Assembly: GCF_022878925.1 (NCBI RefSeq)
Contig: NZ_CP084626.1
Span: 2,418,001 to 2,482,000, forward strand
Length of the DNA stretch: 64,000 bases
Reading direction: 5' to 3'
Source: Caballeronia sp. TF1N1
GTDB lineage: Bacteria > Pseudomonadota > Gammaproteobacteria > Burkholderiales > Burkholderiaceae
A program made the position numbers and the translations under genes. Positions 11,349 to 20,853 of the stretch are shown here, in pieces (the first letter of the stretch is position 1; each line of letters begins with the position of its first letter). The notes under the pieces were generated by a model that worked only from the letters and a program-made list of their open reading frames with translations, was not told the origin of the DNA and did no database searches.

Positions 11349-12044
11349 ATGAAAAACGTTCCGCATACCGTGACCGATGCCGCCATCGCGACCATTCGCG
11401 AGCGTATCGAGTCAAGCATGTATCCCGTGGGCAGTTTGCTTCCCGCGCAGCGGCAACTATCGGAGGAACTGGCGATCAGCCGTGCTTCGTTGCGCGAGGC
11501 GCTGACCACGCTCGAAGCGCTCGGCATGCTGCACATCCGTCCCGGCAAGGGTGTGTATGTGAGCAGCGCGCAGGCGTCGAGCGCGCATGGCTGGCGGTTT
11601 GCCGATCAGGCGTCGTTGCCCGATACGTATCAGATGCGCTTCGCGCTCGAAGGATTCGTCGCGCGGCTGGCGGCGCATTCCATCGGCGATGCCGACATCG
11701 ACTGGCTCGATGACAATCTGAACGCGCTGCAAGGCGCGCTCATGGCGGCGGAACTCGAGGAAGCCGCGCAACTCGACTTCGCATTCCATATGCGTATCGT
11801 GAGTCTCGCGGGCAATGCGGCCATCGAGTCCATCTTGCGTGGCAGCGCCGACATCATGAAAGAGAGCCAGCGCTTGCCGTTCTATCGGCGCGAGCTCGTG
11901 CTTTCGACTTATAACGAACACATGGTGATCGTCGAAGCACTCAAGGCGCGTGACGGCGAGAAAGCCGGCATTGCAATAGAGCGGCACATCGTCAACGCGG
12001 CGCAACGCGCGGGCGTGCATTTTCCGGTGCCACACCGAGCGTAG
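11349..12044 (+). CDS. FadR-subfamily GntR transcriptional regulator
   Basis: This 231-residue regulator has an N-terminal winged helix-turn-helix (about 5-70) with PAQRQLSEELAISRASLREALTTLEALGML and RPGKGVYV, and a C-terminal all-helical FCD ligand-binding domain (about 90-220) with the metal-ligand His residues expected for the family (FHMRIV, YNEHMVIV and IERHIV). The start at 11349 gives MKNVPHTVTDAAI. It is divergent from dctA, and matching GGTC-N-GACC palindromes lie at both predicted start points, so it probably represses dctA and itself and responds to a carboxylate. The ligand cannot be named from sequence. Relatives include LldR, PdhR and dicarboxylate/tricarboxylate regulators. Confidence 0.88.
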   Translation: MKNVPHTVTDAAIATIRERIESSMYPVGSLLPAQRQLSEELAISRASLREALTTLEALGMLHIRPGKGVYVSSAQASSAHGWRFADQASLPDTYQMRFALEGFVARLAAHSIGDADIDWLDDNLNALQGALMAAELEEAAQLDFAFHMRIVSLAGNAAIESILRGSADIMKESQRLPFYRRELVLSTYNEHMVIVEALKARDGEKAGIAIERHIVNAAQRAGVHFPVPHRA

Positions 12045-12186
12045 GTCCGGCATTTCCAGCGATGCGCTGTCGAATCGATCTCAGGGGCACGGCATCGGCG
12101 AACGCGGCTGCGGCGGCTGCGGCTTACGTCGTGTCGCATTGCCGGCAGCAATTTCGCGTAAGCCGGAACACGCGCGGGAAAAGAAA

Positions 12187-12214
12187 AGCCGCTCCGAAGA
12201 GCGGCTTTTTTTAC
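12187..12214. terminator. Bidirectional hairpin terminator between the FadR-type regulator and gapA
   Basis: AAAGCCGCTC pairs with GAGCGGCTTT around a CGAA loop, which reads as a TTCG tetraloop on the minus strand. A run of T follows on the plus strand and TTTTCTTTT follows on the minus strand. It lies 20 bases beyond the gapA stop and can end both convergent transcripts. Confidence 0.85.
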
Positions 12215-12233
12215 GTCAGTTAGTGCAGCAAGC

Positions 12234-13244
12234 TTACTTCGCGTTCGCGAGCGCTACAGCCGTGTCCAGCATGCGGTTCGAGAAGCCCCACTCGTTGTCG
12301 TACCAGCTCGACACCTTCACGAGACGGCCCGACACCTTCGTGAGCGTTGCATCGAACGTCGACGAAGCCGGGTTGTGATTGAAGTCGATCGACACGAGCG
12401 GCGCCTCGTTGTAGCCGAGAATGCCCTTGAGCGAACCTTCCGCTGCTTCCTTCATGATCTTGTTGACTTCCTCGACCGTCGTATCACGTGCGGCGATGAA
12501 AGACAGATCGACCACCGACACGTTGATGGTCGGCACGCGAATAGCATAGCCGTCCAGCTTGCCGTTCAATTCCGGCAGCACGAGACCGACCGCCGAAGCC
12601 GCGCCCGTCTTCGTCGGGATCTGGCTATGCGTGGCCGAGCGCGCGCGACGCAGGTCTTCGTGATACACGTCGGTCAAAACCTGATCGTTCGTGTAAGCGT
12701 GGATGGTGGTCATCAGACCGTTCACGAGACCGATCTTGTCGTTCAGCGGCTTGACGAGCGGTGCGAGACAGTTCGTCGTGCACGACGCGTTCGAGATGAC
12801 CGTGTCGGATGCCTTCAGCACGTGGTGGTTCACGCCATACACGATGGTCGCGTCCACGTCCTTGCCACCCGGCGCCGAGATGATGACCTTCTTCGCGCCA
12901 CCCTTGATGTGCGCGCTCGCTTTTTCCTTCGTCGTGAAAAAGCCCGTGCATTCCAGCACGACGTCGACGTTCAACTCGCCCCACGGCAGTTCGGCCGGGT
13001 TGCGGTTGGCCAGCACGCGAATCTTGTCGCCGTTGACGACGAGGTAATCGCCGTCCACCGACACTTCGCCCGGGAACTTGCCGTGCGCCGTGTCGTACTG
13101 CGTCAAATGCGCGTTCGTCTTGGCATCGCCGAGATCGTTGATGGCGACGATCTCGATGTCGTGTTTCTTGCCGTTTTCGTAGAAAGCTCGCAGCGTATTG
13201 CGGCCGATCCGGCCGTAGCCGTTGATTGCAACGCGAATCGTCAT
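12234..13244 (-). CDS. gapA: Glyceraldehyde-3-phosphate dehydrogenase, type I
   Basis: The enzyme oxidises and phosphorylates glyceraldehyde-3-phosphate with NAD in central carbon metabolism. The 336-residue protein begins [16 protein letters not shown] with the Rossmann GxGxxG. The active-site Cys lies in [13 protein letters not shown] (about residue 152) and the catalytic His in [11 protein letters not shown] chose the ATG at 13244, which has CAGGAGA seven bases upstream; a TTG codon two codons earlier is unlikely to be used. It follows tkt by 42 bases on the same strand, so the two form a tkt-gapA unit as in many betaproteobacteria, where pgk and pyk often follow. Here a terminator follows instead. 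Confidence 0.97.
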   Translation of the reverse strand: MTIRVAINGYGRIGRNTLRAFYENGKKHDIEIVAINDLGDAKTNAHLTQYDTAHGKFPGEVSVDGDYLVVNGDKIRVLANRNPAELPWGELNVDVVLECTGFFTTKEKASAHIKGGAKKVIISAPGGKDVDATIVYGVNHHVLKASDTVISNASCTTNCLAPLVKPLNDKIGLVNGLMTTIHAYTNDQVLTDVYHEDLRRARSATHSQIPTKTGAASAVGLVLPELNGKLDGYAIRVPTINVSVVDLSFIAARDTTVEEVNKIMKEAAEGSLKGILGYNEAPLVSIDFNHNPASSTFDATLTKVSGRLVKVSSWYDNEWGFSNRMLDTAVALANAK

Positions 13245-13286
13245 GGTCAATCTCCTGATGGCTAAAAAAACCGTTGACTGCCGGGT

Positions 13287-15338
13287 TCAGGCCGCGAGCA
13301 CGGACTTCGCCGTCTCGACGACATGTTCCACCGTGAAGCCGAAATGCTTGAACAGCTCGCCCGCCGGTGCGGATTCGCCGAACGTGTCGATGCCGACCAC
13401 GCCGCCTTCGAGGCCCACGTACTTGCGCCAGAAATCCGTCACGCCCGCCTCGATCGCCACGCGCGCCACGCCCTTGGGCAACACGCGCTCGTGGTATTCG
13501 GCGTCTTGCTTGTCGAACACGTTGGTGCAGGGCATCGAGACGACGCGCGCGCCAATGCCGTCCTTCGCCAGCGCCTCGACCGCCTGCATCGCGAGCTGCA
13601 CTTCCGAGCCGGTCGCGATGAGGATGATCTTGCGCGCCGGAATGTCGTCGTTCCAGTCGCGCAGCACGTAGCCGCCCTTCGCGATGTTCGCGATCTGCAC
13701 GTCGTTGCGCGGCGAGAATTGCAGATTCTGCCGGCTGAAGATCAACGTGGACGGACCTTGATGTTCGATTGCATGCGTCCAGGCCACCGCCGTTTCCACG
13801 GTGTCGGCCGGGCGCCACGTCTGCAGTTGCGGAATCAGACGCAGACTCGACACGTGTTCGATCGACTGATGCGTCGGGCCATCTTCGCCGAGACCGATGG
13901 AGTCGTGCGTGAACACGAAGATGGAGCGCGACTTCATCAGCGCCGCGACGCGCAACGCGTTGCGACTGTAATCCGAAAACGTCAGAAACGTGCCGCCGAA
14001 CGGGCGGAAGCCGCCATGCAGCGCGAGACCGTTGATGGCCGTGCTCATGCCGAATTCGCGCACACCGTAATTGATGTGGTTGCCCCACTGGATGCCCGCG
14101 TGACCGGGGTTCGCGTTTTCTGCGTCGCCGGCGGCGCGTACGGGCTTCGACGCTTTCCAGTTCGTGAGGTTCGATCCCGTAAGATCCGCTGAACCGCCCA
14201 GCAGTTCCGGCAACGCAGCGGCCAGACCTTCGATGGTCTGTTGCGATGCCTTGCGCGAAGCGACCGTTTCGGCGCGCTGGTTCGCATCTTCGATGATCTT
14301 CGCCGCGCTCGCCTTCCAGTCAGCCGGCAATTCGCCCTTCATGCGGCGCGTGAATTCGACCGCTTCGCTGCCGTACTTCGCGCGGTAGGCCTCGAACGCC
14401 TTGTTCCACTCGGCTTCGGCGTGCGTGCCTTGTTCCTTCGCGTCCCACGCCGCATAGACTTCCTGCGGAATCACGAACGGCTCGTAATTCCAGCCGAGGC
14501 CCGCACGCGTCGCCGCGATTTCCTTGTCGCCGAGCGGCGCGCCATGCGCGTCGTGACCGCCTGCCTTCGTCGGCGCACCCTTGCCGATGACGGTGCGGCA
14601 GCAGATCAGCGTGGGCTTGTCCGAGTTCTTCGCCGTGGCGATGGCGGCATCGACCGCTTCGACGTCATGGCCGTCTACCGCGCGGATCACGTTCCAGCCG
14701 TAGGCTTCGAAACGCTTCGGGGTGTCGTCGTGGAACCAGTGTTCGACGTGACCGTCGATGGAGATGCCGTTGTCGTCGTACAGCGCGATCAGCTTGTTCA
14801 GCTTGAGCGTGCCCGCGAGCGATGCGGCTTCGTGCGAGATGCCTTCCATCAGGCAACCGTCGCCGAGGAAAACATACGTATGGTGATCGACGATCTTCGC
14901 GTCGGCCTTGTTGAACTCGGCCGCCAGCAACGCTTCGGCGAGCGCCATGCCGACCGCGTTGCCGACGCCCTGACCGAGCGGCCCGGTGGTGGTCTCGACG
15001 CCCGGCGTCATGCCCACTTCCGGATGGCCCGGCGTCTTCGAATGCAGTTGGCGGAAGTTCTTCAGTTCACCGATCGGCAGGTCGTAGCCGGTCAGGTGCA
15101 GCAGCGAATACAGCAGCATGGAGCCGTGACCATTCGACAAAACGAAACGGTCGCGGTCGAACCAGTGCGGATTCGTGGGGTTGTGCTTCAGATGGCGCGA
15201 CCACAGCGCGACGCCGATTTCGGCCATGCCCATGGGCATGCCGGGGTGACCGGAGTTGGCTTGTTGAACGGCATCCATGGCAAGCGCGCGGATCGCGTTG
15301 GCCATGAGGGCGGTCTGACTGGAGGGCTGGGTCGTCAT
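13287..15338 (-). CDS. tkt: Transketolase
   Basis: This thiamine-diphosphate enzyme of 683 residues moves two-carbon units in the pentose phosphate and Calvin-type pathways. The N-terminal domain contains [19 protein letters not shown] and the cofactor-binding [13 protein letters not shown] ... [13 protein letters not shown]. The middle domain has the pyrimidine-binding [19 protein letters not shown] and [15 protein letters not shown], and the C-terminal domain runs from about 545. The start [25 protein letters not shown] is the standard one; the frame is open further upstream but the extra 120 codons have unlike composition. It is full length and lies upstream of gapA. Confidence 0.97.
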   Translation of the reverse strand: MTTQPSSQTALMANAIRALAMDAVQQANSGHPGMPMGMAEIGVALWSRHLKHNPTNPHWFDRDRFVLSNGHGSMLLYSLLHLTGYDLPIGELKNFRQLHSKTPGHPEVGMTPGVETTTGPLGQGVGNAVGMALAEALLAAEFNKADAKIVDHHTYVFLGDGCLMEGISHEAASLAGTLKLNKLIALYDDNGISIDGHVEHWFHDDTPKRFEAYGWNVIRAVDGHDVEAVDAAIATAKNSDKPTLICCRTVIGKGAPTKAGGHDAHGAPLGDKEIAATRAGLGWNYEPFVIPQEVYAAWDAKEQGTHAEAEWNKAFEAYRAKYGSEAVEFTRRMKGELPADWKASAAKIIEDANQRAETVASRKASQQTIEGLAAALPELLGGSADLTGSNLTNWKASKPVRAAGDAENANPGHAGIQWGNHINYGVREFGMSTAINGLALHGGFRPFGGTFLTFSDYSRNALRVAALMKSRSIFVFTHDSIGLGEDGPTHQSIEHVSSLRLIPQLQTWRPADTVETAVAWTHAIEHQGPSTLIFSRQNLQFSPRNDVQIANIAKGGYVLRDWNDDIPARKIILIATGSEVQLAMQAVEALAKDGIGARVVSMPCTNVFDKQDAEYHERVLPKGVARVAIEAGVTDFWRKYVGLEGGVVGIDTFGESAPAGELFKHFGFTVEHVVETAKSVLAA

Positions 15339-15685
15339 GTCGTGTCGAGTGCTTGGAAAGCTCGGGAGCTTCCGGCTGGTCCTGAAATAATCCGCAGTGA
15401 TTCTGCTACGCGCCGGACCCGCGGCACACAACGTTTTCAGGACCGGAACGACGAGAAACGACGAGGATCGGGAGGCCGTCATTCTAACAGACCGGTCCGA
15501 TTGACAGGCCGCGAGCAAGCGCCAAAGCATCGCCGTTCGACGCGCATCGCTGACCATCGCGGCGGGCACGTTCCGTGCAGCGGCTGCTTCGCTTCGAGCG
15601 CCGGCGCCTGCGGATGGCATGCCGGGCTTCGTGGCAGAATGTCCCTCACCGTATTCGTGCAGCAAGGCTTGAAGGAGTGCTTTCG
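15339..15685. other. 347-base divergent intergenic region between tkt and the VOC gene
   Basis: No gene found. It should hold the tkt promoter (minus) and the promoter of the VOC gene (plus). GAAGGAGTG at 15671-15679 is the ribosome site of the latter. I could not pick a convincing -35/-10 pair. Confidence 0.4.
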
Positions 15686-16099
15686 ATGACAGACCCACGC
15701 CCGGCCGACGTGCCCTGGTTGACGCCCTATCTCACCGTGCGCGATGCGCGCGTGAGCATCGGGTTCTACGAGAAGGCGCTCGGCTTCGCGGTGCGCGACA
15801 GCGTGAACGACGATGGCAGCATCATCCACGTCGAGATGACGTATCGCGGCCAGTTGATCGTGATGTTCGCGCCGGAGGGCGCTTACGGCTCGCAGGCGCG
15901 CACGCCGAAGAGCTCCGGCATCATGGCGCCGCAGTCGTTCTATCTTTATGTGGACGACGTGGATGCCACCTTCGCGCAGGCCATCGCCGTGGGCGCGAAA
16001 GCGCTCATCGAGCCACAGGATCAGTTCTGGGGCGACCGCTTTGCGCAGATCGAAGATCCGGACGGCTATCGCTGGGCGATTGCGCGGCATTTGAACTAA
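15686..16099 (+). CDS. VOC (glyoxalase/bleomycin resistance) superfamily protein
   Basis: This 137-residue protein has the paired beta-alpha-beta-beta-beta modules of the vicinal oxygen chelate fold. The first module starts [23 protein letters not shown] and the second [23 protein letters not shown], ending [24 protein letters not shown]. The C-terminal FWGDRxxxxxDPDGYxW motif is typical of the PhnB/YdfG-like glyoxalase group. Candidate metal ligands include the His in IIHVEM. The substrate cannot be told. The start is supported by GAAGGAG seven bases upstream. rsmE follows 64 bases later on the same strand. Confidence 0.85.
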   Translation: MTDPRPADVPWLTPYLTVRDARVSIGFYEKALGFAVRDSVNDDGSIIHVEMTYRGQLIVMFAPEGAYGSQARTPKSSGIMAPQSFYLYVDDVDATFAQAIAVGAKALIEPQDQFWGDRFAQIEDPDGYRWAIARHLN

Positions 16100-16163
16100 G
16101 CGCTGTTTCATTCTCTCAAGGCAACTTCACTATCCGCGGGTTCTGCATCCGCGATCGTTACCT

Positions 16164-16901
16164 ATGCCACGCTTTTACGTTGACGGCCCGCTCGCGGTGG
16201 GCCAAACCTTGCCCCTCCCCGACGATGTCGTGCGCCACGTGCACGTCCTGCGCCTCCAGACCGGCGATGTCATCACGCTCTTCGATGGCGAAGGCGGCGA
16301 GTATCGCGCGGAGCTGACCGAGATCGCGAAACGTGCGGCCAGCGCGCGGATCGACGAACACGACGAACGTGACGCGGAGCCGCCGTATCGCGTGATACTC
16401 GCGCAAGGCGTCGCAGGCGGCGACAAGATGGACTGGCTGATCGAGAAAACGGTGGAGTTGGGCGTCGCGGATATCGTGCCGCTGACCACCGAGCGCGGCG
16501 TCGTGCGGCTTGCGGGCGAGCGTGCGCTCAAGCGTCAGGCGCACTGGCAAGCGCTCGTGCGCGCCGCCTGCGAGCAATGCGGACGCAATCGCGTACCGCA
16601 CGTCGCGCCGCCGCGCGATCTCGACGCCTGGCTCGCCGACTTGCCGCCCGCCTCCGATGGTGAGCTGCGCTTGCTGCTTTCGCCGCGCGCGGAACTCACG
16701 TTCGCGACGCTGCCCGCAAAAGCGCCGCGCGAACCGGTGACTTTGCTGATTGGACCGGAGGCGGGATTTTCGCCATTGGAAGAAAGTGAGATTGTGGCGG
16801 CGGGTTTCTCCGCGCTCGGTCTCGGACCGCGCGTGTTGCGCACGGAGACGGCGGGAATCGCGGTGCTGGCGGCACTGGCCGCGCGTTGGGGCGGCTGGTG
16901 A
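16164..16901 (+). CDS. rsmE: 16S rRNA (uracil-1498-N3)-methyltransferase
   Basis: RsmE methylates U1498 in the 30S decoding region using S-adenosylmethionine. The 245-residue protein has an N-terminal PUA-like domain (about 1-70, with VVRHVHVLRLQTGDVITLFDG) and a C-terminal SPOUT domain (about 75-240) whose knot carries LLIGPEAGFSPLEESEI and LGPRVLRTETAGIAVLA. Length and motifs match the family fully. It follows the VOC gene. A hairpin at 16926-16960 lies shortly after the stop. Confidence 0.95.
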   Translation: MPRFYVDGPLAVGQTLPLPDDVVRHVHVLRLQTGDVITLFDGEGGEYRAELTEIAKRAASARIDEHDERDAEPPYRVILAQGVAGGDKMDWLIEKTVELGVADIVPLTTERGVVRLAGERALKRQAHWQALVRAACEQCGRNRVPHVAPPRDLDAWLADLPPASDGELRLLLSPRAELTFATLPAKAPREPVTLLIGPEAGFSPLEESEIVAAGFSALGLGPRVLRTETAGIAVLAALAARWGGW

Positions 16902-16925
16902 ACGGGACGACAGCCCGCAAAACAA

Positions 16926-16960
16926 AATCAGCCCGATGAGCAAGACCCATCGGGCTGATT
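16926..16960. terminator. Hairpin between rsmE and the barstar gene
   Basis: AATCAGCCCGATG pairs perfectly with CATCGGGCTGATT around a nine-base loop. The plus strand follows with only a short CATTTC, and the minus strand with TTGTTTTG. It probably ends both convergent transcripts. Confidence 0.7.
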
Positions 16961-16999
16961 CATTTCAAACGTCGCGCGAGCAGCGCTCGCTTCAGCGCG

Positions 17000-17572
17000 T
17001 CACACGAACGAATAGAACACGCGGAACGCCACGCGCCGTTCGGCCCAGAACTCGGCCGCGTCGCGGAACACGTCGAGCAGCGTCTCGCGCCCTTCCTTGT
17101 CGAATTTCTGCGCAATCGGCAATTGCTCCAGCACGATCACGAAGCCCGGTTGCGAGCCCGCCTTGTGGACGAGATCGGTCAGCGAGTCGTACAGCGCGTC
17201 GTAGTTCTTGCCGAAGTGCTTGGGAAACAGGAACGACGTTGCAATGGTCTCCAGGATTTCCTGCTTGCTCTGCGCCTGCCCGAGATACGCGTAAAGAAAA
17301 TGCTGTTCGAGTCGATTCGCTTCGTCGGCAAGTTCCTGAACACGGAACGCGCGGATGGATTGCACGATATTCGGCCGCACCGTCGCGAAAAGAGACTCGG
17401 ATTCCTCCGCCGGTTCCTGAGAATGCGCCTGCACCGGATTCGGCTCGTCATCGGGTCTGTTGTCGTGTTCTGTCATGCGTAGCCGCAATACTCGCTGGAA
17501 CAGGTTGCCATCGCCGGTTGCGAAAAGATCACTCGCGACGCCGTTGTCGTGCGCGTAGATGTTGTCGCTCAT
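17000..17572 (-). CDS. Barstar family ribonuclease inhibitor
   Basis: The C-terminal half of this 190-residue protein (about 100-190) has the barstar fold: LFPKHFGKNYDALYDSLTDL corresponds to the barnase-binding helix region of barstar, and the strand VIVLEQLPIA follows. The N-terminal half is an acidic, Gln/Glu-rich extension with NIVQSIRAFRVQELADEANRL, a part shared by Burkholderia barstar-like proteins. It has no signal peptide and should stay in the cytoplasm, where it would neutralise its partner before export. It starts 15 bases after the stop of the secreted guanyl-specific RNase gene. A second possible start is the ATG at 17476 (MTEHDNRPDD). Confidence 0.88.
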   Translation of the reverse strand: MSDNIYAHDNGVASDLFATGDGNLFQRVLRLRMTEHDNRPDDEPNPVQAHSQEPAEESESLFATVRPNIVQSIRAFRVQELADEANRLEQHFLYAYLGQAQSKQEILETIATSFLFPKHFGKNYDALYDSLTDLVHKAGSQPGFVIVLEQLPIAQKFDKEGRETLLDVFRDAAEFWAERRVAFRVFYSFV

Positions 17573-17587
17573 GCCGTTAATCCCTAG

Positions 17588-18106
17588 TTAGTCCGCAATG
17601 CGTTTGAAACTGGCGTAATGGTCGTCCGTGTAGTAGCAGTCGCCGGTCTGCCGCTTCGACCCGCCACACACGATTCGCCGGGCGCCCCGGTCACGCGAAC
17701 GCGGCGTGGGCACCGTGTACTCGTGGTAATAACCACGCGGATGCCGCGGCAGCACACGCTCGCGATTGCCGAACACGACTCCGTCCTTTGGATAAGGGAA
17801 AGGGCCGCCCGCTTCGATCAGCCGCAATGTCGCCACTGCCTGCTTCGGCAACTGCGCAATGCCGATGGTGGCGAGCCCGTCACGCTCAGGCCGGCCGGAT
17901 TCGGCAGACCGTTGCGTGGGTTCCCGCACCGGTCCCCGACCAAGAGACCCTGCCGATTCGGCGGGCGTTCCCGGCGCCTCGCTTGCCTGAATGGCAGCGG
18001 GACCCGCGGATGCCGCGTCTGGTGCGCCGCCACGGGATTCGTCCTTGCCACACCCGCCAAGAATGAGACTCAAGGCGACGATGGATGAAACCCATGCACG
18101 CATCAC
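17588..18106 (-). CDS. Guanyl-specific ribonuclease (RNase Sa/barnase-like), predicted lipoprotein
   Basis: The C-terminal part (about 78-172) is a microbial ribonuclease of the N1/T1/Sa family. It keeps FGNRERVLP, RGYYHEYTV, GARRIVCGG and YYTDDHYASF, so the catalytic Glu129, Arg143/144 and His163 are all present. Cys147 and Cys157 may form a disulphide. The N-terminus has a hydrophobic leader ending in LGGC, giving a lipidated Cys19 and then a disordered Ser/Gly/Pro-rich linker of about 55 residues. The enzyme therefore looks membrane-anchored outside the cytoplasm. A barstar-type inhibitor follows 15 bases downstream. A nutritional RNase or a contact toxin are both possible. Confidence 0.88.
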   Translation of the reverse strand: MMRAWVSSIVALSLILGGCGKDESRGGAPDAASAGPAAIQASEAPGTPAESAGSLGRGPVREPTQRSAESGRPERDGLATIGIAQLPKQAVATLRLIEAGGPFPYPKDGVVFGNRERVLPRHPRGYYHEYTVPTPRSRDRGARRIVCGGSKRQTGDCYYTDDHYASFKRIAD

Positions 18107-18271
18107 GAAACGGTTGTCCCCGCGTTATCAGAATTCGACGACCATGAAAGATGCAAGGGTATCGCTAATGACAAGGGGAAGCAACGTTCCGCGAGAAATC
18201 GGCAATTCTTCCTTAAAATTGCCAAAAAGCATGGAGATTGGCAAAAAATCAAGTCAATATTTAGCCCAAAT

Positions 18272-18301
18272 CTGAGAGATTTTTATCTCGAACGAGATAA
18301 T
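18272..18301 (+). promoter_or_regulatory. Promoter of the unannotated RNA
   Basis: CTGAGA (18272-18277) and GATAAT (18296-18301) are 18 bases apart, a plausible sigma-70 promoter reading rightward. It has no open reading frame behind it, only a structured region ending in a strong terminator. Confidence 0.5.
18283..18300. promoter_or_regulatory. Perfect palindrome inside the RNA promoter
   Basis: TTATCTC-GAAC-GAGATAA is a perfect 7+4+7 inverted repeat lying between the -35 and -10 elements and overlapping the -10. This is where a repressor would act. The length and symmetry resemble operators of MarR- or TetR-type regulators, but the binding protein is not identifiable here. Confidence 0.55.
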
Positions 18302-18305
18302 AATT

Positions 18306-18463
18306 TGTCCCGCAGAGCCGCGAAGCCATATGACGAGTCGCCTCACTTGTCGGCTTCACGGCAGGCGCTCCGCCGAGGCTCTGTTTTTGACCCTTGGAGG
18401 GCGAGTGAATCCCCTTTGCTCTTGCCTCGAAGCGTGCCAACGACCCACGGCACGCTTTTTTTT
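18306..18463 (+). ncRNA. Candidate structured small RNA, about 158 nt
   Basis: This stretch has no coding frame but has promoter, structure and terminator. CAGAGCC (from 18312) pairs with GGCTCTG (ending near 18383) to close a multi-branch fold. Inside it are GAAGCC/GGCTTC extended by GACGAG/CTTGTC, and a compact GGCG-CTC-CGCC hairpin. A second hairpin follows with GAGGGCGAG pairing imperfectly to CTCTTGCCTC, exposing the loop TGAATCCCCTTTG. The last element is a perfect nine-base-pair terminator stem with eight T. I do not recognise it as 6S RNA, SRP RNA, tmRNA, RNase P RNA or a known riboswitch. A trans-acting small RNA is the most likely role. Ends are estimates. Confidence 0.55.
18430..18463 (+). 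terminator. Strong intrinsic terminator of the small RNA
   Basis: AAGCGTGCC pairs with GGCACGCTT around a ten-base loop and is followed by eight T on the plus strand. On the minus strand no T-run follows, so the direction is clear: it ends a rightward transcript for which no protein gene exists. Confidence 0.85.
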
Positions 18464-18490
18464 CGCCCGCGTTTTTTGTTGCCAAAAAAA

Positions 18491-18516
18491 AACGCGGCGG
18501 AAAATTCCGCCGCGTT
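18491..18516 (-). terminator. maeB terminator
   Basis: AACGCGGCGGAA pairs with TTCCGCCGCGTT around two bases. On the minus strand it is followed by a run of nine or more T. It lies 42 bases after the maeB stop. Confidence 0.85.
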
Positions 18517-18558
18517 CAATTGGCACGTCGTCGTACGGCAGACGCTCAGTTCATCCGT

Positions 18559-20853
18559 TCACCGTGCAGCCGTCGCGTCGGCCACGAGCAGCGCCGTCAT
18601 GTTGACGATACGCCGCACCGTCGCCGATGCCGTCAGCACATGCACCGGTTTTGCCGCGCCGAGCAGCATCGGACCGATGGCAATGTTGTTGCCCGCCGCG
18701 GTCTTCAGCAGGTTGTACGAGATGTTCGCGGCGTCGATGTTAGGCAGGATCAGCAGATTGGCGTCGCCTTCGAGCGTCGATTCCGGCAGCACTTCCTTGC
18801 GCAGACGTGAGTCGAGCGCGACGTCGCCGTGCATTTCGCCATCGACGTCGAGATCGGGCGCGCGTTGCTTGAGGATAGCCAGCACGTCGCGCATCTTCTG
18901 CGCGGTCGGCGCGTTGCTCGTGCCGAAGTTCGAATGCGACAGCAGCGCGATCTTCGGCACGATGCCGAAACGCTTCACCTCTTCCGCCGCCATGATGGTG
19001 ATTTCCGCGAGCTGCTCGGGCGTCGGGTCGACGTTGACGTGCGTGTCGGCCAGGAAAATCTGGCGGCCCGGCAACACGAGGCCGTTCATGGCCGCGTAGA
19101 CCTTCGCGCCTTCCTTCTTGCCGATCACCTGATCGATGAAGTGCAAATGCCGATGCGTCGTGCTTACCGTACCGCAGATCATGCCGTCGGCTTCGCCCTT
19201 TTCCACCAGCATCGCGCCGATGAGCGTGGTGCGGCGGCGCATCTCGAGCTTGGCCATCTGCTCGCTGATACCCTTGCGCGCCATCATCTTGTAGTACGTC
19301 TGCCAGAAGTCGCGGTAGCGCTCGTCGTGATCGGTGTCGACCATCGTGAAGTCGACATCCGGCGTGAGACGCAGACCGAACTTCGTGATGCGCTGTCTGA
19401 TGACCGCCGGCCGGCCGATGAGAATCGGCTTGGCGATTTTTTCGTCGACGGCGATCTGCACGGCGCGCAGCACGCGCTCTTCCTCGCCTTCCGCGAACAC
19501 GATGCGCTTCTTCTCCGGCTCCACGCTGCGCGCGAGCTGGAACACGGGCTTCATGGTCGTGCCGCTGTGGTAGACGAACTGCTGCAAGTGCTGTTCGTAG
19601 GCGTCCATGTCCTCGATAGGACGCGTCGCCACGCCGCTGTCCATCGCGGCCTTGGCCACTGCTGGCGCAATCTTCACGATGAGACGCGGATCGAAAGGCT
19701 TCGGAATCAGATACTCGGGGCCGAACGACAAGTCCTGAATGCCGTACGCGGTCGCGACGATATCGCTTTGTTCCTGACGCGCCAGTTCCGCGATTGCGTT
19801 CACCGCCGCGATTTCCATTTCCTTCGTGATGGTGGTCGCGCCCGCATCGAGCGCGCCACGGAAGATGAACGGAAAGCACAGAACATTGTTGACCTGATTC
19901 GGGTAGTCCGTGCGGCCGGTGGCAAGCACGGCATCGGGGCGCACTTCGAGCGCGAGTTCCGGCAGGATTTCCGGCGTCGGATTGGCAAGCGCGAGAATGA
20001 GCGGCTTCGCGGCCATGCCCTTGACCATTTCCTGCTTGAGCACGCCGCCTGCCGACAAGCCGAGGAACACGTCCGCGCCTTCCATCACTTCGGCGAGCGT
20101 GCGCGCGCTGGTCTCGCGAGCAAAGCGTTCCTTGTCCGGGTCCATGAGTTCGGTGCGGCCTTTATAGACCACGCCGGCCAAGTCCGTGACGAAGATGTTC
20201 TCGATCTTCATGCCGAGATCGACGAGCAAGGTGAGACAGGCCAGCGCCGCCGCGCCCGCGCCGGACGCCACGAGCTTCACTTCGGCGATGTCCTTGCCGA
20301 CCACCTTCAGGCCGTTGGTGATGGCTGCCGCGACCACGATAGCCGTGCCGTGCTGATCGTCGTGGAAGACGGGAATCTTCATGCGCTTGCGGCACTCGCG
20401 CTCGACGATGAAGCAATCCGGCGCCTTGATGTCTTCCAGATTGATGCCGCCGAACGTCGGTTCGAGCGCGGCGACCACTTCGACGAGCTTGTGCGGATCG
20501 CTTTCGTTGAGCTCGATGTCGAACACGTCGATGCCCGCGAACTTCTTGAAGAGCACGGCCTTGCCTTCCATCACCGGCTTGGAAGCGAGCGGACCGATGT
20601 TGCCGAGACCCAGTACCGCCGTGCCGTTCGACACGACGCCCACGAGGTTGCTGCGCGCGGTGAAACGTGCGGCGTTGAGCGGATTTTCAACGATCGCCTC
20701 GCACGCGAACGCGACGCCCGGCGAGTAAGCCAGCGCGAGATCGCGCTGGTTGATCATCTGCTTGGTCGGCGCAATTGCGATCTTTCCGGGGACCGGAAAC
20801 TCGTGATAGTCGAGCGCGGCTTCGCGAAGCTTGGTATTGGCGTCAGTCGTCAT
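18559..20853 (-). CDS. maeB: NADP-dependent malic enzyme with C-terminal phosphotransacetylase-like domain
   Basis: The enzyme decarboxylates malate to pyruvate with NADP. The N-terminal malic domain (about 1-430) has [10 protein letters not shown], the [20 protein letters not shown] region, FHDDQHGTA and a Rossmann segment [11 protein letters not shown]. The C-terminal domain (about 440-764) is the phosphate acetyltransferase-like module found in MaeB-type enzymes, with [14 protein letters not shown] and [18 protein letters not shown]; in studied members it is regulatory rather than catalytic. The 764-residue length is typical. I chose the ATG at 20853 ([14 protein letters not shown]), as the 19 upstream codons do not resemble the family. 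A strong terminator follows. Confidence 0.96.
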   Translation of the reverse strand: MTTDANTKLREAALDYHEFPVPGKIAIAPTKQMINQRDLALAYSPGVAFACEAIVENPLNAARFTARSNLVGVVSNGTAVLGLGNIGPLASKPVMEGKAVLFKKFAGIDVFDIELNESDPHKLVEVVAALEPTFGGINLEDIKAPDCFIVERECRKRMKIPVFHDDQHGTAIVVAAAITNGLKVVGKDIAEVKLVASGAGAAALACLTLLVDLGMKIENIFVTDLAGVVYKGRTELMDPDKERFARETSARTLAEVMEGADVFLGLSAGGVLKQEMVKGMAAKPLILALANPTPEILPELALEVRPDAVLATGRTDYPNQVNNVLCFPFIFRGALDAGATTITKEMEIAAVNAIAELARQEQSDIVATAYGIQDLSFGPEYLIPKPFDPRLIVKIAPAVAKAAMDSGVATRPIEDMDAYEQHLQQFVYHSGTTMKPVFQLARSVEPEKKRIVFAEGEEERVLRAVQIAVDEKIAKPILIGRPAVIRQRITKFGLRLTPDVDFTMVDTDHDERYRDFWQTYYKMMARKGISEQMAKLEMRRRTTLIGAMLVEKGEADGMICGTVSTTHRHLHFIDQVIGKKEGAKVYAAMNGLVLPGRQIFLADTHVNVDPTPEQLAEITIMAAEEVKRFGIVPKIALLSHSNFGTSNAPTAQKMRDVLAILKQRAPDLDVDGEMHGDVALDSRLRKEVLPESTLEGDANLLILPNIDAANISYNLLKTAAGNNIAIGPMLLGAAKPVHVLTASATVRRIVNMTALLVADATAAR

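Noticed and set aside
11315..11713. 132-codon frame overlapping the FadR-type regulator
   Set aside because: Out-of-frame shadow; the regulator frame contains clear helix-turn-helix and FCD motifs.
18306..18463. 6S RNA, SRP RNA or a known riboswitch
   Set aside because: No long imperfect closing stem with a central bubble as in 6S RNA, no SRP GGAAGG/GCAGC loop, no aptamer signature I know, and no downstream gene on that strand for a riboswitch.
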